NCBI GenBank assembly: GCA_902770635.1
Contig: CACXTX010000002.1
Span: 45,463-109,462 of the forward strand
Length of the DNA stretch: 64,000 bases
Origin: an uncultured Prevotellaceae bacterium
GTDB taxonomy: Bacteria > Bacteroidota > Bacteroidia > Bacteroidales > Bacteroidaceae
Direction of reading: 5' to 3'
Shown here: in pieces, positions 54,088-62,749 of the stretch
How the letters are laid out: every line of letters starts with the position of its first letter
Position numbering within the stretch: position 1 is the first letter of the stretch
Position numbers and translations under genes: made by a program
The notes under the pieces: model-generated
What the model saw: the letters and a program-made list of their open reading frames with translations, nothing else
Databases searched by the model: none
What the model was told of the DNA's origin: nothing

Positions 54088-56253
54088 ATGAAAAGACTAA
54101 TCATTTTTGCTGTTACGGTACTGACGGTACTGGGCAGCGTTAACGCAGAAGACAACGTGAGTATCGGAAAGAGTAATATCAAACTGAAAAGTCGTATGAT
54201 GACTCCCGAGGCCTTGTGGGCCATGGGACGCATCAGTACCGTAGAGGCTTCGCCTAACGGTCAACAAGTAATCTATCAGGTTGGTTATTATAGTGTTAAG
54301 CAAAACAAGAGCCATCAGGTTATCTGCATCATGGATGCCGACGGAAAGAACAACCGCCAACTGACAACAAGCAGTAAGAGCGAAAGCGATCCGGTATGGC
54401 TCGACGCCCAGACCATTGCTTATCTGAGCAATGGAGAGATTTGGACCATGCGTCCTGACGGCTCTGACCGCAGGCAGTTGTCAGAAACAGGCGGAAAGGT
54501 TGAAGGATTCAAGTTCTCACCTGACCGTCAGAAAGTCATCATCCTCCAGTCAATACCTTTCTATGAGGTCATCCAGAAAAATCCCGACGACCTTCCCAAA
54601 GCCACCGGCCGCCGCGTTACCGACCTCATGTACCGCCACTGGGACCACTACGTAGAGAGCATCCAACACCCGTTTATCTATTCTGTAAGCGACAAGGGTA
54701 TTGCCAAGGACGGAAGTGACATTCTCGAAGGCGAACCTTTCGAGTGCCCCATGGAGCCATTTGGCGGCATCGAACAGTTGGCTTGGAGTCCTGACTCTAA
54801 GACCATCGCCTACACTTGCCGCAAAAAGACGGGCTTGGAATACTCCATCTCCACCGACTCAGACATCTACTTATATAATATAGGTACGCGCGAGACGAAA
54901 AACCTCTGCAAGCCTGCCAACTATGTAGCTCCGAAGGTTGACCCTACCGTCACACTGAAGGTACAGGCTGTAAACGCCCCTGAGAACCTGAAGAACAACG
55001 TGGGCTACGACCAGAACCCGCAATTCTCGCCCGACGGCAAATATATTGCCTGGCAGTCGATGGAGCGCGACGGCTACGAGGCCGACCTCAACCGTCTTTG
55101 TATCTACACATTGGAGGATGGCAGCAAACACTACGTCAATTGGAAGAGCGACGTGGAATCATTCTGCTGGGCACCCCTGAAAGACAAGCAAGCAAACCTC
55201 TATTTTATCAGTGTCTGGCACGGTTGTGCCAACATGTATAGCTGCAATTGGAAAGGCGAGGTAAAGCAGCTGACAGAAGACTGGGCCGACTGGACTTCCC
55301 TACAACTGGCCAACGACGGCAAGCGCATAGTGGCAACTCGTCAGAGCCTCAGCACTCCGACAGACATTTATATGGTAACACCGGGAAAGACCATTGAGAA
55401 GACCAAGATTGAGCAGATTTCCTTTGAAAACAAACATATCCTCGACCAGCTGACCTTTGGCAAGATGGAGCAGTACTGGGTTCCTACCACCGATGGAAAG
55501 AAAGAACTCGTCTGGGTGATGCTACCTGCCAACTACGAGGAAGGTAAGAAATACCCCACTCTACTTTTCTGCGAAGGTGGTCCTCAGTCTCCCGTCTCTC
55601 AGTTCTGGTCGTACCGCTGGAACTTCCAGATGATGGCGGCCAATGGTTATGTTGTCGTTGCTCCTAACCGTCATGGATTGCCAGGATTTGGGCAGGAATG
55701 GAAAGAGGAGATTAGCGGTGACTGGACAGGCCAGTGTATGAACGACTACCTGTCGGCTATCGACTTTGCTGCCGACTCGCTGCCGTTTGTCGACAAGAAC
55801 CGACTGGGAGCAGTGGGTGCTTCATTTGGTGGATTCTCCGTTTATTACCTAGCCGGCATTCACGAAAAGCGCTTCAAGGCATTCATCGCCCACGACGGAG
55901 CCTTCAACCTTGCCGCCATGTACTTGGAGACTGAAGAGAACTGGTTCAGCAACTGGGAGTACGACGAGGCCTACTGGCACCGTCCGCAGATGCCGCGAGC
56001 CAAGAAGACCTATCACGACTCACCACACAAGATGGTAGAGAAGTGGGATACCCCTATCCTATGCATCCATGGTGAGAAAGACTACCGCATTAACTACACA
56101 CAGGGTATGGCTGCCTTCAATGCAGCCCGCATGAAGGGCATTCCCGCTGAGTTCCTTGTATTCCCCGACGAGAACCACTGGGTACTGAAACCCCAGAACG
56201 GCATACTCTGGCAGCGGACCTTCTTCAACTGGCTGGACCGCTGGTTGAAATAA
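54088..56253 (+). CDS. S9-family prolyl-oligopeptidase-type peptidase
   Basis: A 721-residue exported serine peptidase with a signal peptide (LIIFAVTVLTVLGSVNA), an N-terminal seven-bladed beta-propeller (repeats such as FSPDRQKVIIL and FSPDGKYIAWQ) and a C-terminal alpha/beta hydrolase domain. The catalytic triad is visible: Ser in GAVGASFGGFSVYYL, Asp in CIHGEKDYRI, His in PDENHWVLK. Such enzymes are dipeptidyl- or acylaminoacyl-peptidases that trim peptides in the periplasm, in keeping with the proteolytic habits of Prevotella. The exact specificity (DPP IV, DPP5 or AAP-like) is not decidable. Confidence 0.93.
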   Translation: MKRLIIFAVTVLTVLGSVNAEDNVSIGKSNIKLKSRMMTPEALWAMGRISTVEASPNGQQVIYQVGYYSVKQNKSHQVICIMDADGKNNRQLTTSSKSESDPVWLDAQTIAYLSNGEIWTMRPDGSDRRQLSETGGKVEGFKFSPDRQKVIILQSIPFYEVIQKNPDDLPKATGRRVTDLMYRHWDHYVESIQHPFIYSVSDKGIAKDGSDILEGEPFECPMEPFGGIEQLAWSPDSKTIAYTCRKKTGLEYSISTDSDIYLYNIGTRETKNLCKPANYVAPKVDPTVTLKVQAVNAPENLKNNVGYDQNPQFSPDGKYIAWQSMERDGYEADLNRLCIYTLEDGSKHYVNWKSDVESFCWAPLKDKQANLYFISVWHGCANMYSCNWKGEVKQLTEDWADWTSLQLANDGKRIVATRQSLSTPTDIYMVTPGKTIEKTKIEQISFENKHILDQLTFGKMEQYWVPTTDGKKELVWVMLPANYEEGKKYPTLLFCEGGPQSPVSQFWSYRWNFQMMAANGYVVVAPNRHGLPGFGQEWKEEISGDWTGQCMNDYLSAIDFAADSLPFVDKNRLGAVGASFGGFSVYYLAGIHEKRFKAFIAHDGAFNLAAMYLETEENWFSNWEYDEAYWHRPQMPRAKKTYHDSPHKMVEKWDTPILCIHGEKDYRINYTQGMAAFNAARMKGIPAEFLVFPDENHWVLKPQNGILWQRTFFNWLDRWLK

Positions 56254-56274
56254 GTTATTGTATCAAGCGGAGAA

Positions 56275-56307
56275 CAAAGGGGCATGACTATTGGTCATGC
56301 CTCTTTG
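56275..56307. terminator. Hairpin at the convergent S9 peptidase/SpoIIE-phosphatase junction
   Basis: GGCATGAC (56281-56288) pairs with GTCATGCC (56294-56301), extended by a G-T pair and by CAAAG with CTTTG, a 14-bp stem in all. It overlaps the last codons of the minus-strand phosphatase gene. Confidence 0.75.
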
Positions 56308-58076
56308 TCTTGATATCGTATGGCTAGGAGTGTCAAGTCATCACTTTGCTCGGCTCCTTCAGCAAAGTCATGAACGGCCTTCGTCACGTGAGCCACCAAG
56401 GCCTCGCAATTGTCTTTCTCCACGAGGGTTTCCCACACGCGATTCAACCCAAACTGTTCACGTCGTCCATTCATGGCTTCTGTCAGTCCGTCGGTATAGA
56501 GGAACAACATAGTACCTGGTTGCAACAACATCTCCTGCTGGTTGTAGCTGACATCATCAAATACGCCCAAGGGCAGATGAGGATTGGCATCCAGTTGTCC
56601 CTTGCCCACAATGACAGGTTTGTCATGACCTGCGTTACAATAAGAAAGACGGCCTGTAGAGAGGTCCAACACACCAATGAAGAAGGTGATGAACATATTT
56701 GACTTGTTACGAAGACACATAATCTCATTCAACGCCTGCATGATATGGGCTGCATTGCTCTCCTTCGTCGAAGCCACACGGAACAGCGACTGTACTTGTG
56801 CCATAATCATTGCAGAGGGGACACCTTTCCCACTGACATCGCCAATACAGAAGAACAGTTTCTCATTGCGAATGAAGAAATCAAACAGGTCGCCACCAAC
56901 CTCACGGGCAGGCAATAACTGGCCAAACACATCAACATCCTTACGGTCGGGGAAAGGTGGGAATTCCCTGGGCAGCATAGACTGCTGAATATTGCTCGCA
57001 ATACGAAGCTCGTCGGCAATGCGTTTCTGCTCCATGTCTTTCTGGTTTAAAGTGATGATGTTCTTAATCATCCTATGTACTATAAATCCTAACAGCAGGA
57101 AACCCGCCAGCATCAACAGCATGCTATATTTCCGAATTCTATCCAGTCCACCATACACTTCACTGTCGTAGCATACCAGTGCTACTATCCAGAAAGGCTC
57201 ATGGCGCATTTGCAGGTAGTAGATATAGGCCTTATCTTCTTTCTCTTCGTCGTAGAACTCGATATACCTCACATTATCAGTGTTTGCTAACATACGGTCA
57301 ACGGTAGAGTCGTTAATGAGCATGACTACCTGGTCACAACGTTTCTTGCTGACTTTTTTCTCTGACGGACCGCCTACAAGTTGTCCTTTCGGTGTCAGGA
57401 AGAGTTCGAATGACGATGTTTTATGGTGATGAGCATTCAATGTGTCACCCAGCCATGACAACGACACATCGAGTCCATAGGCTGCTATCAGTTGGTTATT
57501 CTTGTCCAACAACGGATAAGTATAGGTTGTTAGCGACTGGACACCCGATATACTTTTATATTCATAAGGATCACTCCAGAAAGGCTTGTGCTGCTTCATG
57601 GCTCTAATGAATCCCGGGTGTTCCAGATAATTGTGCCCCTCCTGCCCACCAAGCTGCGCCGTCATGATTTTCCCATTCTCCTCGTAGACATAAGGCTCAA
57701 AGAGTTGTCCTTTCTCTTTATAATAATAAGGTGTAAAAGCTAGGAATCCGCCCACTACCTTATCGTTTACTTTGACCACATGGCTCAGCGTTTTAACAAT
57801 CGAATCGGGAGTTTCCAGACTTTTCTTAATAACCCAGATATGCTCCTTCAGCGTCTGTTCCGCAGAGTTCAGCGTTGCTCTAAGGTCACGTTCCTTCACA
57901 CGGAGGTCCATCAATACGCGCTGCTCCATCTCATCCTCCAGCATTTGACGTGAGTAATAATACTGAAGTGCAGACACCAACTCCAGCAACAAGGCAGCGA
58001 TGGCAACCACTGCCACATTGCGCCATCCGCCGCGATGAATCAACTTATAGGTCCAATTTCTCTTCTCTTTCTTCAT
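56295..58076 (-). CDS. Membrane-anchored SpoIIE-type PP2C phosphatase with extracytoplasmic sensor
   Basis: A 593-residue signalling protein with an N-terminal membrane helix (about 20-42), a periplasmic Cache-like sensor (for example GGFLAFTPYYYKEKGQLFEPYVY and LLDKNNQLIAAYGLDVSLSWL), a second helix near 310-335, a short coiled-coil linker, and a C-terminal PP2C phosphatase of the RsbU/SpoIIE class. Metal-site motifs are REVGGDLFDFF, CIGDVSGKGVPSAMIM and LFLYTDGLTEAMN. RsbU-like phosphatases act on anti-sigma-factor antagonists in partner switching. No partner gene is adjacent. The promoter gives a leader of only a few bases. Confidence 0.92.
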   Translation of the reverse strand: MKKEKRNWTYKLIHRGGWRNVAVVAIAALLLELVSALQYYYSRQMLEDEMEQRVLMDLRVKERDLRATLNSAEQTLKEHIWVIKKSLETPDSIVKTLSHVVKVNDKVVGGFLAFTPYYYKEKGQLFEPYVYEENGKIMTAQLGGQEGHNYLEHPGFIRAMKQHKPFWSDPYEYKSISGVQSLTTYTYPLLDKNNQLIAAYGLDVSLSWLGDTLNAHHHKTSSFELFLTPKGQLVGGPSEKKVSKKRCDQVVMLINDSTVDRMLANTDNVRYIEFYDEEKEDKAYIYYLQMRHEPFWIVALVCYDSEVYGGLDRIRKYSMLLMLAGFLLLGFIVHRMIKNIITLNQKDMEQKRIADELRIASNIQQSMLPREFPPFPDRKDVDVFGQLLPAREVGGDLFDFFIRNEKLFFCIGDVSGKGVPSAMIMAQVQSLFRVASTKESNAAHIMQALNEIMCLRNKSNMFITFFIGVLDLSTGRLSYCNAGHDKPVIVGKGQLDANPHLPLGVFDDVSYNQQEMLLQPGTMLFLYTDGLTEAMNGRREQFGLNRVWETLVEKDNCEALVAHVTKAVHDFAEGAEQSDDLTLLAIRYQDKEA

Positions 58077-58086
58077 ACTTTATCGG

Positions 58087-58117
58087 CAAAGATACGAAAA
58101 GTCATCAGCAAAACAAA
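58087..58117 (-). promoter_or_regulatory. Promoter of the SpoIIE-type phosphatase gene
   Basis: On the minus strand TTTG (58117-58114), 19-base spacer, TATCTTTG (58094-58087), ten bases before the ATG at 58076. Confidence 0.65.
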
Positions 58118-58136
58118 GAATCTAAGAACTTTTTTG

Positions 58137-58144
58137 TACCTTTG
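58137..58144 (+). promoter_or_regulatory. -7 element of the MFS gene
   Basis: TACCTTTG, 44 bases before the ATG at 58189; divergent from the phosphatase promoter. Confidence 0.6.
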
Positions 58145-58188
58145 CAGTCAAAATACCCCAAAAAGATAACAAAATAACAATAATTTAA

Positions 58189-59811
58189 ATGGTTCAACAA
58201 ATTCAAAAGACTTTGAGAGACTCAGCAGCCATGCGCTGGACAGCGCTTCTGCTATTGGCTATGGCCATGTTCTGTTCATATATCTTTATGGACATTCTCT
58301 CACCCATCAAGGACCTCATGCAAGAGAGCCGCGGTTGGGACTCAACCGCCTTCGGCACCATGCAGGGTTCAGAGGTATTCCTTAACGTATTCGTATTTTT
58401 CCTCATCTTTGCAGGTATCATCCTGGACAAGATGGGTGTTCGTTTCACAGCAGTCCTCTCCGCAGCCGTCATGCTCGTTGGTGCCTGCGTGAAATGGTAT
58501 GCTATCAGCGACAGCTTTATTGGCAGTGGTTTGGAAACTTGGTTTAACAACAACCTGAATTACATTCCCGTTTTCGACGAACTGGGTGTTTCTCCTTTCT
58601 ACGAAGGCATGCCTGCCTCTGCCAAGTTTGCTGCTTGTGGCTTCATGATTTTCGGTTGTGGCTGCGAGATGGCAGGTATTACCGTGTCAAGAGGTATCGT
58701 GAAGTGGTTCAAAGGACGCGAAATGGCGCTGGCAATGGGTTCCGAGATGGCTTTGGCTCGTCTAGGTGTTGCCACCTGTATGATTTTCTCGCCCTTCTTT
58801 GCCCGTCTGGGTGGTGAGGTAAGTGTCAGCCGCTCCGTAGCCTTTGGTGTCGTACTGATGTGTATTGCACTCATCATGACCATTGTCTATTTCTTCATGG
58901 ATCAGAAACTTGACGCACAGACCGGCGAGGCAGAGGAAAAGGACGATCCCTTCAAGGTCAGCGACATTGGCAAGATTCTCAGCGACAGCGGTTTCTGGAT
59001 TGTTGCCTTGCTTTGTGTGCTTTACTATTCAGCCATCTTCCCCTTCCAGAAGTATGCTGTCAACATGCTCCAGTGCAATCTCACGCTGACTCTTCCCGAG
59101 GCCGATTCTTTCTGGGCTCAGCCTGACGTAACCATCATCCAGTATGTCATCATGCTCCTTGTTGCCGCAACAGGCTTTGCCTCTAACTTCCAGAAGAAGG
59201 CTCAAATGCGATATGGACTGTTGTGCATCTCTATCCTTGCCCTTATCACCTACTGCTATATGGGCTTCATGCGCCAGTCTGCAGAGTCTATCTTTGCCGT
59301 ATTCCCCTTGCTGGCCGTGCTCATTACGCCTATTCTGGGCAGTTATCTCGACCATCACGGCAAGGCTGCTACCATGCTGGTACTTGGCTCATTGCTACTC
59401 ATTGGTTGCCATTTGACCTTCGCTTTCGTATTACCGCTGTTCAAGGGTAATGCCGTAGGTGGTATCATCATTGCCTATGCCACTATTCTGGTGTTGGGTG
59501 CCTCCTTCTCCCTGGTACCTGCATCGCTGTGGCCTTCAGTTCCCAAACTCGTAGATGCCAAGGTCATCGGTTCTGCCTATGCCCTCATCTTCTGGATTCA
59601 GAACATCGGTTTGTGGCTGTTCCCCCTGCTCATTGGCAAGGTGCTTGACGCCACCAACCCAGGAGTCACCGATCCTACTCAGTTCGACTATACCGCACCA
59701 CTCGTCATGCTCGCCTCACTGGGTGTAGCTGCCTTGTTGCTCGGTCTGCTGCTGAAGGTAGTTGACAAGAAGAAAGGCATCGGACTGGAAGAGCCGAATA
59801 TCAAGGCATAA
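58189..59811 (+). CDS. MFS transporter
   Basis: A 540-residue major-facilitator carrier with twelve predicted membrane helices. The loop after helix 2 has the MFS-type DKMGVRFTA, and NSSNF-like gating residues are not obvious. A central cytoplasmic loop (about residues 236-260, DQKLDAQTGEAEEKDDPF) joins the halves, and extra sequence between helices 3 and 4 (near GSGLETWFNNNLNYIPVFDE) is longer than usual. The general pattern recalls MFSD1-like carriers, whose animal member moves dipeptides, but the substrate is unknown. The preceding S9 peptidase makes a peptide substrate attractive but unproven. Confidence 0.85.
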   Translation: MVQQIQKTLRDSAAMRWTALLLLAMAMFCSYIFMDILSPIKDLMQESRGWDSTAFGTMQGSEVFLNVFVFFLIFAGIILDKMGVRFTAVLSAAVMLVGACVKWYAISDSFIGSGLETWFNNNLNYIPVFDELGVSPFYEGMPASAKFAACGFMIFGCGCEMAGITVSRGIVKWFKGREMALAMGSEMALARLGVATCMIFSPFFARLGGEVSVSRSVAFGVVLMCIALIMTIVYFFMDQKLDAQTGEAEEKDDPFKVSDIGKILSDSGFWIVALLCVLYYSAIFPFQKYAVNMLQCNLTLTLPEADSFWAQPDVTIIQYVIMLLVAATGFASNFQKKAQMRYGLLCISILALITYCYMGFMRQSAESIFAVFPLLAVLITPILGSYLDHHGKAATMLVLGSLLLIGCHLTFAFVLPLFKGNAVGGIIIAYATILVLGASFSLVPASLWPSVPKLVDAKVIGSAYALIFWIQNIGLWLFPLLIGKVLDATNPGVTDPTQFDYTAPLVMLASLGVAALLLGLLLKVVDKKKGIGLEEPNIKA

Positions 59812-59832
59812 TCATCAAGTGCAAAACAAAAT

Positions 59833-59870
59833 AAGAATCGCTATCATCCGCTGATAGCGATTCTTTTGTT
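59833..59870 (+). terminator. MFS gene terminator
   Basis: A perfect 14-bp stem, AAGAATCGCTATCA (59833-59846) with TGATAGCGATTCTT (59852-59865), a five-base loop and a T-rich 3' side. Confidence 0.9.
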
Positions 59871-59909
59871 TGGGTAGTGTTTGGGATAATCAATAACCCT
59901 TCCTTATTC

Positions 59910-60002
59910 CTAAATAACCAAGCATTAATGATAAATAACATGGCATTATTGATAAATAACATGGCATTATTGATAAATAACATGGCATTATTAATAAATA
60001 AC
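59910..60002 (+). repeat. 21-bp tandem repeat array
   Basis: Three near-identical copies of ATAAATAACATGGCATTATTG (59931-59951, 59952-59972, 59973-59993), preceded by a degenerate copy (59910-59930) and followed by a partial copy. The array lies between two direct copies of an 18-base sequence beginning AATAACCC. Confidence 0.93.
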
Positions 60003-60150
60003 CCACCCTTATTCAAAAATACTTCCGGAGTATTCTGAAATAGTCCGAAAGAAAACTAAATTAGTCCGAAAGTAATTTTTGTTACTCTCAGAGTAAGGGA
60101 TGGTTATTTTGCAATACAACATTAATAAAAAAAGTCGCTACATTTAAATA

Positions 60151-60194
60151 TAGCAATTGCGAACATTAATGGTAGCAATTGCGAACATTAATGG
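60151..60194 (+). repeat. 22-bp tandem duplication
   Basis: Two identical copies of a 22-base unit (60151-60172 and 60173-60194) beginning TAGCAATTGCGAAC and containing the palindrome GCAATTGC; a TAGC stub follows. Confidence 0.93.
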
Positions 60195-60206
60195 TAGCTG
60201 TTTCCC

Positions 60207-61694
60207 TTAAAAGTAATAGGTAAGTCCTGCCTTCGTCTCAAACGTCTTGGATTCTTTGTCTGAGTGTTCCTTATAGTGCGTATTTCGATGATAGTAGGTG
60301 CCTGAAAGTGTAAGACTGCAACGTTTCCAGAGGTCGACCTCGAAGATGGGAGTAACGACAAACAGTCCTGCATCGCTCTTGTCGCCCTGCACGTTGAGAT
60401 AGTGCAGATCGTCCATCTTGAGCTCAGACTTCTTATAGCCTACCCATGTAAAGATGCGGAAATACTTGACGTGAAGGTCGAAGCGTCCCCAATTGCCAAA
60501 CTCCAGGTGCGTCTTCGTCTTGATACTGAATCCACTGCCCATATTATAGTCGCGCTCCAACACATTAAAGTAGTCGCTTTTGGTACCACCTAACAGGATA
60601 GCATCGAGGAAAATGCGCTGTTCCCAACTGGAAACAAAACCTTTCTGATGTTCACCGGCAAAGATGAATCCAGGTCCCAGGGCTGCCGGCTCGCTGATGC
60701 GGTAGGGTGTCTGGTCAGAACCATCAATCACAGGTTTTGAGTCGTAGTAGTTGAAGTGCTGATAAATACCAAACTCGCCCAGTTTTCCGTTCTTGTCCAA
60801 TATCGGTGTGCTCCACAGGCGTCCCACGATGTGCAGGTCGTTGATAAACGGCTGATTGGAACTGAGACCGAAGGTAATGTCAACATCGAAGAAATCGTAG
60901 GGAGTAGTATGGCGTTCACCATCCACTGCATTTCCATAGACCAGGAAAAGGTCGATGAAGGGATTGCTTTCCCCCCCAGTCAACTTTCCCTTGTCTGCCA
61001 GATAACGCCAACCTGCTGACATGGAGAATTTAACGGGGAAACGGTTGCTGTCGTGATACTTGTAATGGCTGCTCTTAACCCTCCAGGCATCGCCACGTGC
61101 TATGCGAGCAATGCCCTTCATGGGATTGATGACGAAGGCTGCTGCCTCGCGGAGGAAACGCCCGAAACCACGCTGGCTGTCATCAAGAACGATGTCGCTC
61201 ACACGATGCGTAATCTCACCCAGGGCCACACCACCCATTGTGGTCGTGATGACATCGTTGAACGCAGGCGGGTCTTTCTCGCCAAAGAGTTCCCACATCA
61301 GCGAACCACCCAACGAATAAGGTACCGACTCCCAGAAGTTCATGCCGTTAGAACGAGCCACATTGAAGTAGAGATTGCCGTGATAAGGATGGGCAAACAT
61401 GTTCATGATAAAGATGTCGTTGTCCCACACAAAACCTGTACGCAAGTTGTCGCGGATGGTGTGCATCGTTGTTTGGGCAAATTCCTCCTTGGTGATAAAA
61501 CGATTGTAGAGTTGTACGCTGGTGTTCAGTGCCGTTACGCCTGCTGCCGCGATCCACGGATGCTTTTTCTGCGGCAGGGCCATGACAGAATCGGGGCAGA
61601 TTGTCGAATCGGCCTTCTCCACTGATGTCTGTTGAGCCATTGCAGTGGACGACATCACAAGGAGCAATACAATCTGAAGTAGTTTCATCGTCAT
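60207..61694 (-). CDS. DUF3943 envelope protein
   Basis: A 495-residue exported protein with a signal peptide (LLQIVLLLVMSSTAMAQ) and the DUF3943 signature region (NRFITKEEFAQTTMHTIRDNL, FMNMFAHPYHGNLYFNVARSNG). The C-terminal half consists of amphipathic beta strands ending with an aromatic residue (KAGLTYYF), as in outer-membrane barrels. The conserved HPYHG and GGSLMWELFGE segments could be a membrane-embedded active site. Function is unknown. Met codons at 61694 and 61688 are both possible starts. It follows the endonuclease-fold gene on the same strand. Confidence 0.87.
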   Translation of the reverse strand: MTMKLLQIVLLLVMSSTAMAQQTSVEKADSTICPDSVMALPQKKHPWIAAAGVTALNTSVQLYNRFITKEEFAQTTMHTIRDNLRTGFVWDNDIFIMNMFAHPYHGNLYFNVARSNGMNFWESVPYSLGGSLMWELFGEKDPPAFNDVITTTMGGVALGEITHRVSDIVLDDSQRGFGRFLREAAAFVINPMKGIARIARGDAWRVKSSHYKYHDSNRFPVKFSMSAGWRYLADKGKLTGGESNPFIDLFLVYGNAVDGERHTTPYDFFDVDITFGLSSNQPFINDLHIVGRLWSTPILDKNGKLGEFGIYQHFNYYDSKPVIDGSDQTPYRISEPAALGPGFIFAGEHQKGFVSSWEQRIFLDAILLGGTKSDYFNVLERDYNMGSGFSIKTKTHLEFGNWGRFDLHVKYFRIFTWVGYKKSELKMDDLHYLNVQGDKSDAGLFVVTPIFEVDLWKRCSLTLSGTYYHRNTHYKEHSDKESKTFETKAGLTYYF

Positions 61695-61716
61695 AACCTA
61701 TGCTGCATTAAAATGA

Positions 61717-62664
61717 TTAACGGAAACGGACAACCAGGGGAAGATGGTCGCTGAAGCCACGCTGATATCGGAGTCCTATGAAAGTACGGAGTGGTTTTAC
61801 CCCACCGTATTTCTTGTCTTCCTGGAGCAGGAAGGGCGCATCGTTGACGTAGGTTTCTACAACCTTGTTGCACAGCGCCTGACTGACCAGGACGTGGTCG
61901 ATGCTCTGCCAACGGCCTTCGTAGCGGTAGGTACCCTCTGCACCATGAGAGCCTTTAGCATTGCGAGTTATGTTGTGTAGTCCGTTTTCCTGTAAGAACA
62001 GGAGGGAAGGACTATCGGCGTAGTCGTTGAAGTCGCCGACGACAATAATCCTTACATCAGTGGGCAATAGGCGGATGACATCCATCAGGCGTTGCATCAC
62101 CAGCAGACGATTGGGACGTGTGGCTTTCTCGCCCCCGAAACGACTGGGGGCATGAACGACAAAGACATGCAATGTATCACCCGAAATAATTTCTCCCTGA
62201 ACATATAGGATGTCACGTGTGGGACGCATCCCTTCCAAAGGAGTGACAGCAAAACATTCATAGCAGATGGGACGAAAAGAGAATGGCTGATAAAGTAATG
62301 CCACGTCGATGCCTCGCAGGTCGGGCGACTGGGTCATGAGGTATTCATAGCCAGCACCACGCAACAGCGAACGACGGGTGAGGTCGAAAAGGCACGAATC
62401 GTTCTCCACCTCAACGAGTGCCACAAGGTCGGGTACTCCTTGTTGTTGACAAGAAAGAATCTCCTGTCCGATATTGTTCAGTTTACGCCAATAGCGCCCT
62501 GGCGTCCACTTTCGTTGCCCCTCTGGTGCCCACTCCATATCCTGCTTCAGAGAGTCGTGGCGACAATCGAAAAGATTTTCGCAATTCAACTCTATCAATG
62601 TCAGCGATTGGGCAGACATTGAATGAGTAATGAGTAATAAGAAATTAGTAATTATGAATACCAT
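61717..62664 (-). CDS. Endonuclease/exonuclease/phosphatase-family protein, exported
   Basis: A 315-residue protein (from ATG 62664) of the DNase I/EEP fold. Motifs are LIELNCENLFDC (metal Asn/Glu region), VALVEVENDSCLFDLTRR, VVGDFNDYADSPS, and the C-terminal catalytic His in GFSDHLPLVVRF. Bacteroidota members are usually exported nucleases or phosphodiesterases. The signal peptide (MVFIITNFLLLITHSMSAQS) is itself largely encoded by a 7-bp repeat array (62622-62656). In-frame Met codons at 62697 and 62730 lie further into the repeat pair, and the choice of start is uncertain. Confidence 0.87.
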   Translation of the reverse strand: MVFIITNFLLLITHSMSAQSLTLIELNCENLFDCRHDSLKQDMEWAPEGQRKWTPGRYWRKLNNIGQEILSCQQQGVPDLVALVEVENDSCLFDLTRRSLLRGAGYEYLMTQSPDLRGIDVALLYQPFSFRPICYECFAVTPLEGMRPTRDILYVQGEIISGDTLHVFVVHAPSRFGGEKATRPNRLLVMQRLMDVIRLLPTDVRIIVVGDFNDYADSPSLLFLQENGLHNITRNAKGSHGAEGTYRYEGRWQSIDHVLVSQALCNKVVETYVNDAPFLLQEDKKYGGVKPLRTFIGLRYQRGFSDHLPLVVRFR

Positions 62665-62749
62665 GCATGCCCAGCGATACAGCCCTGCAACCTGCATTAT
62701 TTTACCAATAATGTAATCATAATTACTCATTACTAATTACTCATTACTA
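62622..62749 (+). repeat. Inverted pair of 7-bp repeat arrays
   Basis: Left arm 62622-62656: five heptamers (AATGAGT, AATGAGT, AATAAGA, AATTAGT, AATTATG). Right arm 62715-62749: five heptamers (AATCATA, ATTACTC, ATTACTA, ATTACTC, ATTACTA) in inverted orientation, with 58 bases between. The left arm encodes the signal peptide of the endonuclease-fold protein; the right arm contains the original stop codon of nhaC (62737-62739) in its pre-frameshift frame. Confidence 0.88.

Larger units (their letters stand above)
59871..60206. other. Repeat-rich non-coding region between convergent MFS and DUF3943 genes
   Basis: No gene is seen. The stretch holds a 21-bp tandem array, two direct copies and one inverted copy of an 18-base motif (59892-59909, 59997-60014, inverted 60091-60108), a repeated TAGTCCGAAAG (60041 and 60062 regions) and a 22-bp tandem pair. 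A 71-codon minus-strand open stretch here is only a by-product of the 21-bp array. Confidence 0.8.

Noticed and set aside
59801-60016. 71-codon minus-strand open stretch encoding repeated LFINNAM heptapeptides
   Set aside because: It is produced by translating the 21-bp tandem repeat and overlaps the MFS terminator.
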